Shown piece after piece: positions 34,560 through 42,285 of a DNA stretch of 64,000 bases. The translations under genes and the position numbers were made by a program. Origin of the DNA: Streptomyces sp. NBC_00457 (lineage in GTDB: Bacteria > Actinomycetota > Actinomycetes > Streptomycetales > Streptomycetaceae). The first letter of the stretch is position 1. Every line of letters starts with the position of its first letter. The stretch lies in NCBI RefSeq assembly GCF_036014015.1, contig NZ_CP107905.1, forward strand, positions 8,866,001 to 8,930,000. The letters are read 5' to 3'. A model generated the notes under the pieces. The model saw nothing but the letters and a program-made list of their open reading frames with translations, did not search any database and was not told the DNA's origin.

Positions 34560-34976
34560 CACCGTGTCACTCCCCACCGCCGACAGGACCACTCGCCCGT
34601 GTCCGAAGACACGGCTCTCCAGTGGCTGCCCGGCTTGCGCTGTTTTACGCCGCCCAGGTGCGGGACGCGGCTCCTGTGGCCGATTCCGCCCCCAACTCCC
34701 GTTAGAAGGACGAACGGCACGCTCCGAAGATTCCCAACGACCGTAAAATTTCGGCCAACCGGCCCCGGAAACGACCGGATTGTTCACCGCGGTGACCACG
34801 GGGTCGGGGGAGGCAATCTCCCGCAATGACCGGACAACTCCCCACGACCCGCCACCGTTGCGGACGTTCGACTTCCGGACGGGTCTTCGGGTTACCTATG
34901 CGTCAGTAGTAGGCTCGCGCCGTTTGTTGACGTACATGTGTACCCCCGTCCGGTGGGGGTCGAGCTGGGGGAGGCC
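34560..34976. other. Divergent region before the conservon
   Basis: 417 bases between the membrane-protein gene and cvnA. It holds an AT-rich CCGTAAAATTTCGG at 34741-34754, a 12-bp palindrome TCACCGCGGTGA at 34784-34795, and GGTTACCTATGCGTCAGTAG near 34892, the likeliest promoter area for cvnA. No gene seen. Confidence 0.4.
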
Positions 34977-37784
34977 ATGCGCTTTCGCGGGAAGTCGATC
35001 CGCCGGAAGATCGTGGCGCTGCTTCTCGTGCCGCTGGTGTCCCTGACGGCGATCTGGGGCTTCGCCACGGTACTCACGGGACGTGAGGCGGGCCAGCTGT
35101 TCAACGTGTCGGAGGTCGTCGAGAACATCGGCTACCCGGCCGAGGACGCCGTCCGGGTGCTCCAGCAGGAACGCCGCCAGACCCTCGTCTATCTCGCCGA
35201 CCCGCGCGCCTCCGACGGGCTCGCCGCGCTGCGCCGCAGCCGGACCGCCACCGACGAGGCCGTCGTCAAGATCCGCAGGAACGCCCAGGACGCCGACGTA
35301 CGCGACGCGCTGGGGCAGAGCACGGGCGAGCGGCTGACCGCCCTCCTGGACGCCCTCGACGGCATCGGGTCCCTGCGCCGCAGCGTCGAGGAGGGCACCG
35401 TCAACCGCGCCCAGGCCCTCGACCTCTACAACCGCCTCGTCGACCCGTGCTACGTGCTGCTCACCAACCTCCACGTCGTGGACGACACCGAGCTGGACAA
35501 GCAGTACCGCGCCCTGGTCAACCTGGCCCGGGCCCGCGAACTGCTCTCCCGCGAGGACGCTCTCCTCGGCTCCGCGCTGATCGTCGGCAGGATCACCCGC
35601 GGCGAGGCCCGCGACATCTCCGACCTGGTGGCCCAGCGCACGCTGATGTACGACGTCAACCTGCCGCTGCTGCCCTCCTCGGAACGTGACCGCTACGAGC
35701 GGTTCTGGAAGAACGCCGCCAGCGCCCCGCTGCGCGTGGCCGAGGAGTCCGCCGGCGCCGCCTCCGGCACCGGCACGCCCAGCGACGTCACCGCACAGAA
35801 CTGGGACACCGCCGCCGGTGACGTGCTCGACGAACTCGCCGACTTCAACGACCAGGCGAACGACCGCTATCAGGACCGGGTGCGCCCGGTCGCGATCGGC
35901 GTCATCGCCCAGGCCGCCTTCGCCGGCGTCCTCGGCCTGATCGCTCTGCTGCTCTCGCTCTTCCTGTCCGTGCGCATCGGCCGCGCCCTCATCCGCGACC
36001 TGCGGCAACTGCGCCTGGAGGCGCACGAGGCGTCCGGCGTCCGGCTGCCCAGCGTGATGCGCCGCCTCTCCGCCGGTGAACAGGTCGACGTGGAGACCGA
36101 GGTCCCGCGCCTGGAGTACGACAAGAACGAGATCGGCGAGGTCGGCCAGGCCCTCAACACCCTGCAGCGCGCCGCCGTCGAGGCCGCCGTCAAGCAGGCC
36201 GAACTGCGCGCCGGGGTCTCCGAGGTCTTCGTGAACCTCGCCCGGCGCAGCCAGGTCCTGCTGCACAAGCAGCTCACCCTGCTCGACACCATGGAGCGCC
36301 GGACCGAGGACACCGAGGAACTCGCCGACCTCTTCCGGCTCGACCACCTCACCACCCGCATGCGCCGGCACGCCGAGGGCCTGGTGATCCTCTCCGGCGC
36401 CGCCCCCTCCAGGCAGTGGCGCAAGCCCGTCCAGCTGATGGACGTCGTACGCGCCGCCGTCGCCGAGGTGGAGGACTACGAGCGCATCGAGGTCCGCCGA
36501 CTGCCGCGGGTCGCCGTCACCGGCCCCGCCGTCGCGGACCTCACCCATCTCGTCGCCGAACTCCTGGAGAACGCCACGGTGTTCTCCCCGCCGCACACCG
36601 CCGTCCAGGTCCTCGGCGAACGCGTCGCCAACGGCTTCACCCTCGAGATCCACGACCGCGGCCTCGGCATGGCGGCCGACGCGCTCCTGGACGCCAACCT
36701 CAGGCTGGCCGAGACACCCGAGTTCGAGCTGTCCGACACCGACCGGCTCGGCCTGTTCGTGGTCAGCCGGCTCGCCCAGCGGCAGAACGTACGCGTCTCC
36801 CTCCAGCCCTCCCCGTACGGCGGCACCACCGCGGTCGTCTTCATCCCGGACGCGCTGCTGACGGACGACGTCCCGGACACCAACGGCGTCGGCTTCCGCC
36901 TCGACCGCGAGCGCCCCTCGAAGGAGGCCGAGTTGGAGGAGAGCCGCCGCGCCGCGCTCTCCCAGGTGCCCGTGCAACTCCCCGGTCTGCCGCCCGCCCT
37001 CCTGGACGGGCCGGTCGAACTGGAGGCCCCCGTCGACCTGGACGCCCTGAACGACTTCCCGGGCGGCCTCGGCGACGAGGGCAGCGAACGCGGTGGGCTC
37101 TTCCGGCCCCGCGGCCCCGCCCCGGCGGGTCTGTCCGGCGAACAGCACCATCCGGCCGACCCCGGCACGGACGACCGTCCGGGCGCCCCGGTCCCGCTGC
37201 CCCGCCGCGGCGCCCCCAAGCTCGTCAGCTCGCACGGACGTCCGGTCACCGAGCAGCGGCCCCGGCGCGAGAACGGTGACTCCGCGGACACGGCTCCTGC
37301 CCTCCCGAAGCGCACTCGACGCGCCGCCATCGCGTCGGCGGCACAGGACGCCAGACACGAGACTGAGCGGGAGACAGGCCCCCGGACCGGCCCCCGGACC
37401 AGCCCCGAGACCGGCCCGGAGACCCGGCACGAGGGCCGGCTGGAAACCGGCCCGGAGACCGGGCACGAGCGCAGACCGGAAGCCGGACCAAGGGCCGGCC
37501 GCGACCCCGGTCAGGACGGACACGCGGCACCGACCACCGGCTCGGGCACGGCGCCCCTGCCCCGCCGCGTCCGCCAGGCCAACCTCGCCCCGCAGCTCAA
37601 GCAGGCTCAGGAGCAGCGCACCGAGCAGCGGGCGGAGCCCGCTGAACGGGACGCCGACGAGGTACGCAGCCGTATGGCCTCGCTCCAGCGCGGCTGGCAG
37701 CGTGGCCGTCATGAGAACGCCGCGGGTGACAATGGCTCCAGCGGCACAGCACCACAAGGAACGACTAAGGGGGACGGTCGATGA
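34977..37784 (+). CDS. cvnA: Conservon sensor histidine kinase-like protein CvnA
   Basis: 935 aa membrane protein. Membrane segments at about 12-30 and 301-335 enclose an extracytoplasmic nitrate/nitrite-sensing type helical domain. The cytoplasmic part has a helical region with RLDHLTTRMRRHAEGL about 454 and a GHKL ATPase (ELLENATVFSPP about 527, DRGLGMA about 560). The last ~270 residues are Pro/Arg/Glu-rich and disordered with ETGP-type repeats. CvnA proteins have no dedicated response regulator and act through CvnB-D. ATG 34977 has GGGGGAGG upstream. Overlaps cvnB by four bases. Confidence 0.92.
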   Translation: MRFRGKSIRRKIVALLLVPLVSLTAIWGFATVLTGREAGQLFNVSEVVENIGYPAEDAVRVLQQERRQTLVYLADPRASDGLAALRRSRTATDEAVVKIRRNAQDADVRDALGQSTGERLTALLDALDGIGSLRRSVEEGTVNRAQALDLYNRLVDPCYVLLTNLHVVDDTELDKQYRALVNLARARELLSREDALLGSALIVGRITRGEARDISDLVAQRTLMYDVNLPLLPSSERDRYERFWKNAASAPLRVAEESAGAASGTGTPSDVTAQNWDTAAGDVLDELADFNDQANDRYQDRVRPVAIGVIAQAAFAGVLGLIALLLSLFLSVRIGRALIRDLRQLRLEAHEASGVRLPSVMRRLSAGEQVDVETEVPRLEYDKNEIGEVGQALNTLQRAAVEAAVKQAELRAGVSEVFVNLARRSQVLLHKQLTLLDTMERRTEDTEELADLFRLDHLTTRMRRHAEGLVILSGAAPSRQWRKPVQLMDVVRAAVAEVEDYERIEVRRLPRVAVTGPAVADLTHLVAELLENATVFSPPHTAVQVLGERVANGFTLEIHDRGLGMAADALLDANLRLAETPEFELSDTDRLGLFVVSRLAQRQNVRVSLQPSPYGGTTAVVFIPDALLTDDVPDTNGVGFRLDRERPSKEAELEESRRAALSQVPVQLPGLPPALLDGPVELEAPVDLDALNDFPGGLGDEGSERGGLFRPRGPAPAGLSGEQHHPADPGTDDRPGAPVPLPRRGAPKLVSSHGRPVTEQRPRRENGDSADTAPALPKRTRRAAIASAAQDARHETERETGPRTGPRTSPETGPETRHEGRLETGPETGHERRPEAGPRAGRDPGQDGHAAPTTGSGTAPLPRRVRQANLAPQLKQAQEQRTEQRAEPAERDADEVRSRMASLQRGWQRGRHENAAGDNGSSGTAPQGTTKGDGR

Positions 37785-38218
37785 CCGCACCGAAGGCGAC
37801 CGACCATGGCGACACCGGCAGGACAGGCGAGCTGAACTGGCTCCTGGACGACCTGGTCGACCGCGTCGCGAGCATCCGCAAGGCCGTCGTGCTCTCCGGC
37901 GACGGGCTTGCGACGGGGGCATCGAAGGACCTGACCCGGGAGGACAGTGAACATCTGGCCGCCGTCGCCTCCGGCTTCCACAGCCTGGCCAAGGGCGTGG
38001 GCCGGCACTTCGAGGCGGGCAGCGTCCGGCAGACGGTCGTCGAGCTGGACGACGCCTTCCTGTTCGTGACGGCCGCGGGTGACGGCAGCTGCCTCGCCGT
38101 CCTCTCGGCCGCCGACTCCGACGTCGGCCAGGTCGCCTACGAGATGACGCTCCTCGTGAAGCGGGTCGGCGTACATCTGGGGGCCGCTCCGCGCACCGAT
38201 CTGCCTGCGGGCGGGTAG
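37781..38218 (+). CDS. cvnB: Conservon roadblock/LC7 protein CvnB
   Basis: 145 aa, Roadblock/LC7 (MglB-like) fold: ELNWLLDDLVDRVASIRKAVVLSGDGLATGAS, then FHSLAKGVGRHFEAGSVRQTVVELDDAFLFVTAAGDGSCLAVLSA. Such proteins act on small GTPases, here expected to be CvnD. Start ATG 37781 overlaps the cvnA stop (ATGA). Confidence 0.94.
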   Translation: MTAPKATDHGDTGRTGELNWLLDDLVDRVASIRKAVVLSGDGLATGASKDLTREDSEHLAAVASGFHSLAKGVGRHFEAGSVRQTVVELDDAFLFVTAAGDGSCLAVLSAADSDVGQVAYEMTLLVKRVGVHLGAAPRTDLPAGG

Positions 38219-38227
38219 TGGGATGAC

Positions 38228-38626
38228 ATGAGCGGAGACGGTCAGGGAAGAAGCCACTGGTTCGACGACGAGGCCGGACCGGTGGTCCGTCCGTACGCCA
38301 TGACGCGCGGCCGCACCAGCCATGCGGGCCAGCACCGCCTGGACCTGATCGCGCTGGTCGTCGCGGAATCCCACGCGGACGACTCGGAAGCCGAAAACCA
38401 GACGCTGTCCCCGGAACACGTGGACATCGTCGGCCTGTGCCGGGACACGCCGCAGTCGGTCGCCGAGCTCGCGTCCGAACTCGACCTGCCCATCGGTGTC
38501 GTACGCGTCCTCGTCGGCGACCTCGTCGACGAGGAACTCGTCCACGTCAACCGCCCGGTTCCGCCCGCGGAGCTGCCGGACGAGAGCATCCTGCGTGATG
38601 TGATCAACGGGCTCCGGGCTCTGTGA
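38228..38626 (+). CDS. cvnC: Conservon DUF742 protein CvnC
   Basis: 132 aa DUF742 protein with the family pattern WFDDEAGPVVRPYAMTRGRT near the N-terminus and a winged-helix-like QSVAELASELDLPIGVVRVLVGDLVDEELVHVNRP. Adapter of the CvnA-D complex. It starts nine bases after cvnB. In ordinary conservons cvnD follows at once; here a convergent thioesterase gene does, its end overlapping cvnC by 23 bases, and cvnD is 7.3 kb away. Confidence 0.93.
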   Translation: MSGDGQGRSHWFDDEAGPVVRPYAMTRGRTSHAGQHRLDLIALVVAESHADDSEAENQTLSPEHVDIVGLCRDTPQSVAELASELDLPIGVVRVLVGDLVDEELVHVNRPVPPAELPDESILRDVINGLRAL

Positions 38627-39086
38627 CCACCGGTCCGATCGACCGGCCCGCCCATCCGGGCGGCTCCTCCGCGAGCGCCGCGAGGCGCTCGCGGACCTCG
38701 GGCGGGAACGGTATGGCGCGGCCCGCCCCCTGATCGACGTGCAGCATCAGCAGCTCGATCGTGGCGACCGGGTCGGGCTCCGCGCGCGGCCCCTCGACGA
38801 CATACATCTCATGCGTCAACCGCGCCTTCTTCCCGGCCGCTCCCAGCACGCGCGTGCGGACCGCGAGTTCGGCGCCCTCCGGCACCTCCCGCAGGTAGCG
38901 GACGTGTGACTCGGCCGTGTAGAGCGAGCAGCCGGTGTGCTCGCGGTACGCGGTGTCCAGCCCCGTACGCTCCATCAACGCGTCCGTGGCGAAGCCGAAG
39001 ACGAGGACGTAGTACGCCTCGCTCATGTGCCCGTTGTAGTCGATCCACTCGGGGCGCACGGTCTCCTGAAACAGCGGCAGGCTCAC
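38604..39086 (-). CDS. cdhB: Betainyl-CoA thioesterase-like hotdog protein
   Basis: 160 aa hotdog-fold thioesterase (4HBT type) with PEWIDYNGHMSEAYYVLVFGFATDALME at residues ~10-37. Beside carnitine dehydrogenase and a BKACE enzyme it matches the Pseudomonas cdhCAB set, where this protein hydrolyses betainyl-CoA to glycine betaine and CoA. GTG 39086 overlaps the preceding stop (GTGA). Its 3' end overlaps the convergent cvnC end by 23 bases. Confidence 0.78.
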   Translation of the reverse strand: MSLPLFQETVRPEWIDYNGHMSEAYYVLVFGFATDALMERTGLDTAYREHTGCSLYTAESHVRYLREVPEGAELAVRTRVLGAAGKKARLTHEMYVVEGPRAEPDPVATIELLMLHVDQGAGRAIPFPPEVRERLAALAEEPPGWAGRSIGPVVTEPGAR

Positions 39087-40063
39087 TCGGCACCGGTCCC
39101 GGGCAGACGGCCGGTGGCGCGCAGGACGTCGATGACGCCCCGGTCCCGTTCGGCGACGAGATCGGCGATCGTACGACCGTCTGCGGCATCGTCGCAGCCG
39201 GCCACCACCGCGTCGTAGAGGGCCGTGTCCAGCTCGGGTGCCTCCAGGCGGGTCCACGGGGACTTCAGGGACGGCCCGAAGTGGTCGAGCATGTGGGCCA
39301 TGCCGCCCTCGCCGCCCGCGAGTGCGAAGGTGAGCATGGGGCCCATCACCGCCCAGCGCAGGCCCGGCCCCTCGGTGATCGACAGGTCTATCTCGCGCAC
39401 CGTCGCCTCGCCGTTGGCCACCATGTGCAGGGCTTCGCGCCACAGCGCTTCCTGGAGGCGGTTGGCGATGAAGCCGGGGACCTCGCGGTCCATGGTGATG
39501 ACGGACTTGCCCGCCACCTCGTAGAAGCGCGCGGCCCATCGGACCGCTTCGGCGTGTGTGTGGTCGCCGCCGACGACCTCGACGAGCGGAATCAGATACG
39601 GCGGATTGAATGGATGCCCGACCACCAGCCGGCCGGGTGTGACGGCCCCGGTCTGCATGTCCGTCATCGGGTAGCCGGAGGTCGAGGAGGCGACGACGAC
39701 GCCGGGCGGCGTGGCCGCGTCCAGCTTGGCCAGCAGCTCACGCTTGAGTCCGAGCTTCTCGGGTGCGCTCTCCTGCACGAACTGCGCCTCGGCGACCGCC
39801 TCTTCGAGACTGTCGGTCACGGTGAGCCGGTCGGCACTCGCGCCCGGGGCAAGCCCCAGCTGCTCCAGCGCGGGCCACGCCGCCTCGACCAGCCGGCGCA
39901 GCCGGGCCTCTGCGTCGGGGGCCGGGTCCCAGGCCGTGACTGCGTAGCCACGGGCGAGGAAGTGGGCGACCCAGCCGCCGCCGATGACTCCGGCGCCGAC
40001 GCAGGCGACGCGGCGTACGTCCTCGGGCGCGGTGGCGGGGGTGAACGTCTCCGTCTCGGTCAA
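39083..40063 (-). CDS. cdhA: L-carnitine 3-dehydrogenase
   Basis: 326 aa, 3-hydroxyacyl-CoA dehydrogenase superfamily. Rossmann motif VACVGAGVIGGGWVAHFLARG about residue 20, SSTSG about 125, GHPFNPPYLIPLVEVVGG about 145, and EVPGFIANRLQEALWREALHM about 190. Oxidises L-carnitine to 3-dehydrocarnitine with NAD. Start taken as TTG 40063 because AGAAGGAG lies just before it and family similarity begins soon after; an open frame to 40537 runs antisense through the BKACE gene and is rejected. Confidence 0.87.
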   Translation of the reverse strand: MTETETFTPATAPEDVRRVACVGAGVIGGGWVAHFLARGYAVTAWDPAPDAEARLRRLVEAAWPALEQLGLAPGASADRLTVTDSLEEAVAEAQFVQESAPEKLGLKRELLAKLDAATPPGVVVASSTSGYPMTDMQTGAVTPGRLVVGHPFNPPYLIPLVEVVGGDHTHAEAVRWAARFYEVAGKSVITMDREVPGFIANRLQEALWREALHMVANGEATVREIDLSITEGPGLRWAVMGPMLTFALAGGEGGMAHMLDHFGPSLKSPWTRLEAPELDTALYDAVVAGCDDAADGRTIADLVAERDRGVIDVLRATGRLPGTGAE

Positions 40064-40109
40064 CTTGGGCTCCTTCTGGGCTCCTTGATGGGGCCGTAGC
40101 TGCTTGGTG

Positions 40110-40160
40110 GGTATCAGCTGCCGTGCCGTGGTGCGGGTATCGGCTGCCGTTCGTGGTGCG
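40110..40160. repeat. Imperfect 26/25-bp tandem repeat in the carnitine operon
   Basis: Units 40110-40135 and 40136-40160 share nearly all bases (GGTATC-GCTGCCGT...CGTGGTGCG), and a third partial unit (GGTTTCAGCC) runs into the BKACE stop codon. It fills most of the 101-base gap between BKACE and cdhA. Confidence 0.7.
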
Positions 40161-40164
40161 GGTT

Positions 40165-41052
40165 TCAGCCGCGCGGCTTGAGGCCGAGCTTGAGGCGTGC
40201 CTCGTCGGGCGTGGCGACGCGGGCGCCCATCGCCTCGACGATCGTCACGGCACGCTCCACGAGCTGGGCGTTGGTCGCCTTGACGCCCTTGCCGAGATAG
40301 AGGTTGTCCTCCAGCCCGACGCGCACGTGCCCGCCGAGCAGGACCGACTGCGCCACCCACGGCATCTGCATCCGGCCCAGCGCGAAGCTGGCCCACTGCG
40401 CGCCCTCCGGCAGCATGTTCACCATCGACTGCAGCACACCCGGGTCCGCGGGCGCGCCCCACGGGATGCCCATGCACAGCTGGAACACGGTCGGGTCGTC
40501 GAGCAGTCCCTCGGAGTGCAACTGCTTGGCGAACCACAGGTGTCCGGTGTCGAAGATCTCCAACTCCGGTCGCACTCCCAGCTCCTGGATGCGCCGGGCG
40601 CCGGTACGCAGCATGTCGGGGGTCGAGACGTAGAGGTTGGAGCCGTCGCCGAAGTTGAGGGAGCCGCAGTCGAGGGTGCAGATGTCGGGCAGCAACTCCT
40701 CGACATGCGGCAGCCGTTCGAGGCCGCCCACGAGATCGGTGCCGGGCAACTGCTTCAGCGGCTCCTCCGGATCGATCACCAGGTCGCCGCCCATACCGGC
40801 GGTGAGGTTGATGACGACGTCCGTGCCGGTCTCCTTGATGCGCTCGACGACCTCGCGATACAGCCGCGGGGCGCGGGAGGGTGCGCCGGTCTCCGGGTCA
40901 CGGACATGGATGTGCACGGCGGCGGCACCGGCCTCGGCGGCCTGCACGGCGGACGTGGCGATCTGTTCCGGTGTGACGGGGACGTGCGGGCTCTTGCGCA
41001 CGGTGTCACCGGCGCCGGTGAGGGCGCAGGTGATGATGACGTCCTGGTTCAT
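40165..41052 (-). CDS. cdhC: BKACE-family enzyme, probable 3-dehydrocarnitine cleavage enzyme
   Basis: 295 aa beta-keto acid cleavage enzyme (DUF849). [28 protein letters not shown] at the N-terminus, the zinc ligands in [14 protein letters not shown] about residue 45, [14 protein letters not shown], and [17 protein letters not shown] near 228. With acetyl-CoA it would split 3-dehydrocarnitine into betainyl-CoA and acetoacetate, as shown for the Pseudomonas enzyme. ATG 41052 has GAGAGGAAA about eleven bases upstream. First gene of the carnitine operon; preceded by the IclR gene on the same strand. Confidence 0.85.
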   Translation of the reverse strand: MNQDVIITCALTGAGDTVRKSPHVPVTPEQIATSAVQAAEAGAAAVHIHVRDPETGAPSRAPRLYREVVERIKETGTDVVINLTAGMGGDLVIDPEEPLKQLPGTDLVGGLERLPHVEELLPDICTLDCGSLNFGDGSNLYVSTPDMLRTGARRIQELGVRPELEIFDTGHLWFAKQLHSEGLLDDPTVFQLCMGIPWGAPADPGVLQSMVNMLPEGAQWASFALGRMQMPWVAQSVLLGGHVRVGLEDNLYLGKGVKATNAQLVERAVTIVEAMGARVATPDEARLKLGLKPRG

Positions 41053-41089
41053 GGTTGCGCTGTTTCCTCTCTCGACGAGCAAGGGTTGT

Positions 41090-41126
41090 TGTTCATATTG
41101 TGAGCGGCTAACGCGTATTACGAACA
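41090..41126. promoter_or_regulatory. TGTTC-N27-GAACA site upstream of the carnitine operon
   Basis: TGTTC (41090-41094) and GAACA (41122-41126) face each other 38-74 bases before the BKACE start. The right half, TACGAACATGCGAT, recurs almost exactly upstream of iclR (TACGAACAGCGAT). Candidate IclR operator. Confidence 0.45.
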
Positions 41127-41206
41127 TGCGATGCCATGCGGTGGTGCGTCAAGAGCGCCTGCCCTCAGCCGCCGTCAGCCCCTCGGCTCCTCAGCTGCCC
41201 TCCGCC

Positions 41207-42025
41207 CTACGCCCGCACAGCCGCCGCGATCTCTTCCGCCGCCGCCCGCGCCAGCGCCCCGAGATCCGCGAATCGCGCCTCGGTCACCCGGTCCTGCGGC
41301 CCCCAGATGCTGACCACGGCGAACGGCCGACCGCGGCTGCCCAGCACCGGCGCCGACACCCCGTACAGATTCCGTTCCATCTCGCCCGCGCAGACGCTGT
41401 ATCCGCGCTCCCGCGTCCGAGCGCACTCCTCCCACAGCCGTCCCCGCTCGGTGACGGTCGTGTCGGTGAACGCGGTCAGCGGCTCGGTGAGCAGCGACTC
41501 GGCCTCCTCCTTCGGCAGCCAGGCCAGCAGCGCCTTGCCCGTGGACGTGGCATGCAGCGGCACCTGCCGCCCCAGCCACTTGGCGCTGAGGACCACCGGT
41601 GGTGTCACTTCGTCGATGTATGTCAGCCCGAGCTGCTGCACCACGGCGAGGTTGGCCGTCTCGCCGGTCTGTTCGCTGACCCGGCGCAAGGTGCCGTGCG
41701 CCCGGCGGATCAGCCCGTCGAACCCTGCCGCCGATGCCATGCGGGCGACCGTGAAACCGATGGTGTAGCGACTGCCGGCGGGGTCGCGCTCCACCAAACC
41801 GTGCTGTTCCAGCGTGGACAGCAGCCGCCATGCCGTGGCGCGGTTGAGTCCGCACCGCGTCGCCAGGTTCGAGGCTGTGTCGCCGCCCGGCGCGCTGTCG
41901 GCGGTCGCCTGGAGCAGTGCGATCGCCCGCTCCAGGGACTGGACCTTGCCCGACGATCCACTCGGCTCGGCTGCCGGGGCGGACTCGCTGTCGCCCGGGG
42001 TCCCTGGGGGGTTGGACATGCGCAT
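41207..42025 (-). CDS. IclR-family regulator
   Basis: 272 aa. A ~28-residue flexible N-terminus, winged helix (VQSLERAIALLQATADS..GGDTASNLATRCGLNRATAWRLLSTLEQHGLVERD), and the IclR effector domain (LGRQVPLHATSTGKALLAWLP, GYSVCAGEMERNLYGVSAPVL). ATG 42025 has AAGGAG nine bases upstream. It sits between the carnitine operon (same strand, 154-base gap) and the divergent 5-oxoprolinase gene and probably regulates one or both. Confidence 0.92.
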   Translation of the reverse strand: MRMSNPPGTPGDSESAPAAEPSGSSGKVQSLERAIALLQATADSAPGGDTASNLATRCGLNRATAWRLLSTLEQHGLVERDPAGSRYTIGFTVARMASAAGFDGLIRRAHGTLRRVSEQTGETANLAVVQQLGLTYIDEVTPPVVLSAKWLGRQVPLHATSTGKALLAWLPKEEAESLLTEPLTAFTDTTVTERGRLWEECARTRERGYSVCAGEMERNLYGVSAPVLGSRGRPFAVVSIWGPQDRVTEARFADLGALARAAAEEIAAAVRA

Positions 42026-42079
42026 CTTTAGAGGCTCCTTGACGGCTCTCGGGATGGGCCCCGTGACCTACGTGACTTC

Positions 42080-42126
42080 TGTTCCCATCTTCGCACTATC
42101 CGTGCGCCCATCGCATCATACGAACA
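42080..42126. promoter_or_regulatory. TGTTC-N37-GAACA site and nested palindrome upstream of iclR
   Basis: TGTTC (42080-42084) and GAACA (42122-42126), spaced ten bases wider than the copy before BKACE. Between them CGCAC-TATCC-GTGCG (42092-42106) is a small palindrome. The region lies between iclR and the 5-oxoprolinase gene. Confidence 0.45.
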
Positions 42127-42221
42127 GCGATCATCGCAGCCGTCACCGAGAGGCGCCGCCCGGTGTGGACAGGGCACCGGCACAACCCTCCCGATATGAT
42201 CTGACCGATCGTCGACGACCC

Positions 42222-42251
42222 TCGGCAGCTCGTCCGCAACCGAGCTGCCGA
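42222..42251 (+). promoter_or_regulatory. Perfect hairpin in the leader of oplAH
   Basis: Eleven-pair stem TCGGCAGCTCG / CGAGCTGCCGA around an eight-base loop, 35 bases before the oplAH start codon. No T-run follows. It may be an attenuator or mRNA-stability element. Confidence 0.5.
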
Positions 42252-42285
42252 TAGGGTTCCGAGCAGCGCGATCGGGGAGACGGAC

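Noticed and set aside
34896..37922. Open frame of 1008 codons on the minus strand opposite cvnA
   Set aside because: Antisense shadow of a clear CvnA protein with membrane segments and a GHKL ATPase.
40064..40537. N-terminal extension of carnitine dehydrogenase to 40537
   Set aside because: It lies antisense within the BKACE gene, and AGAAGGAG before TTG 40063 marks the start.
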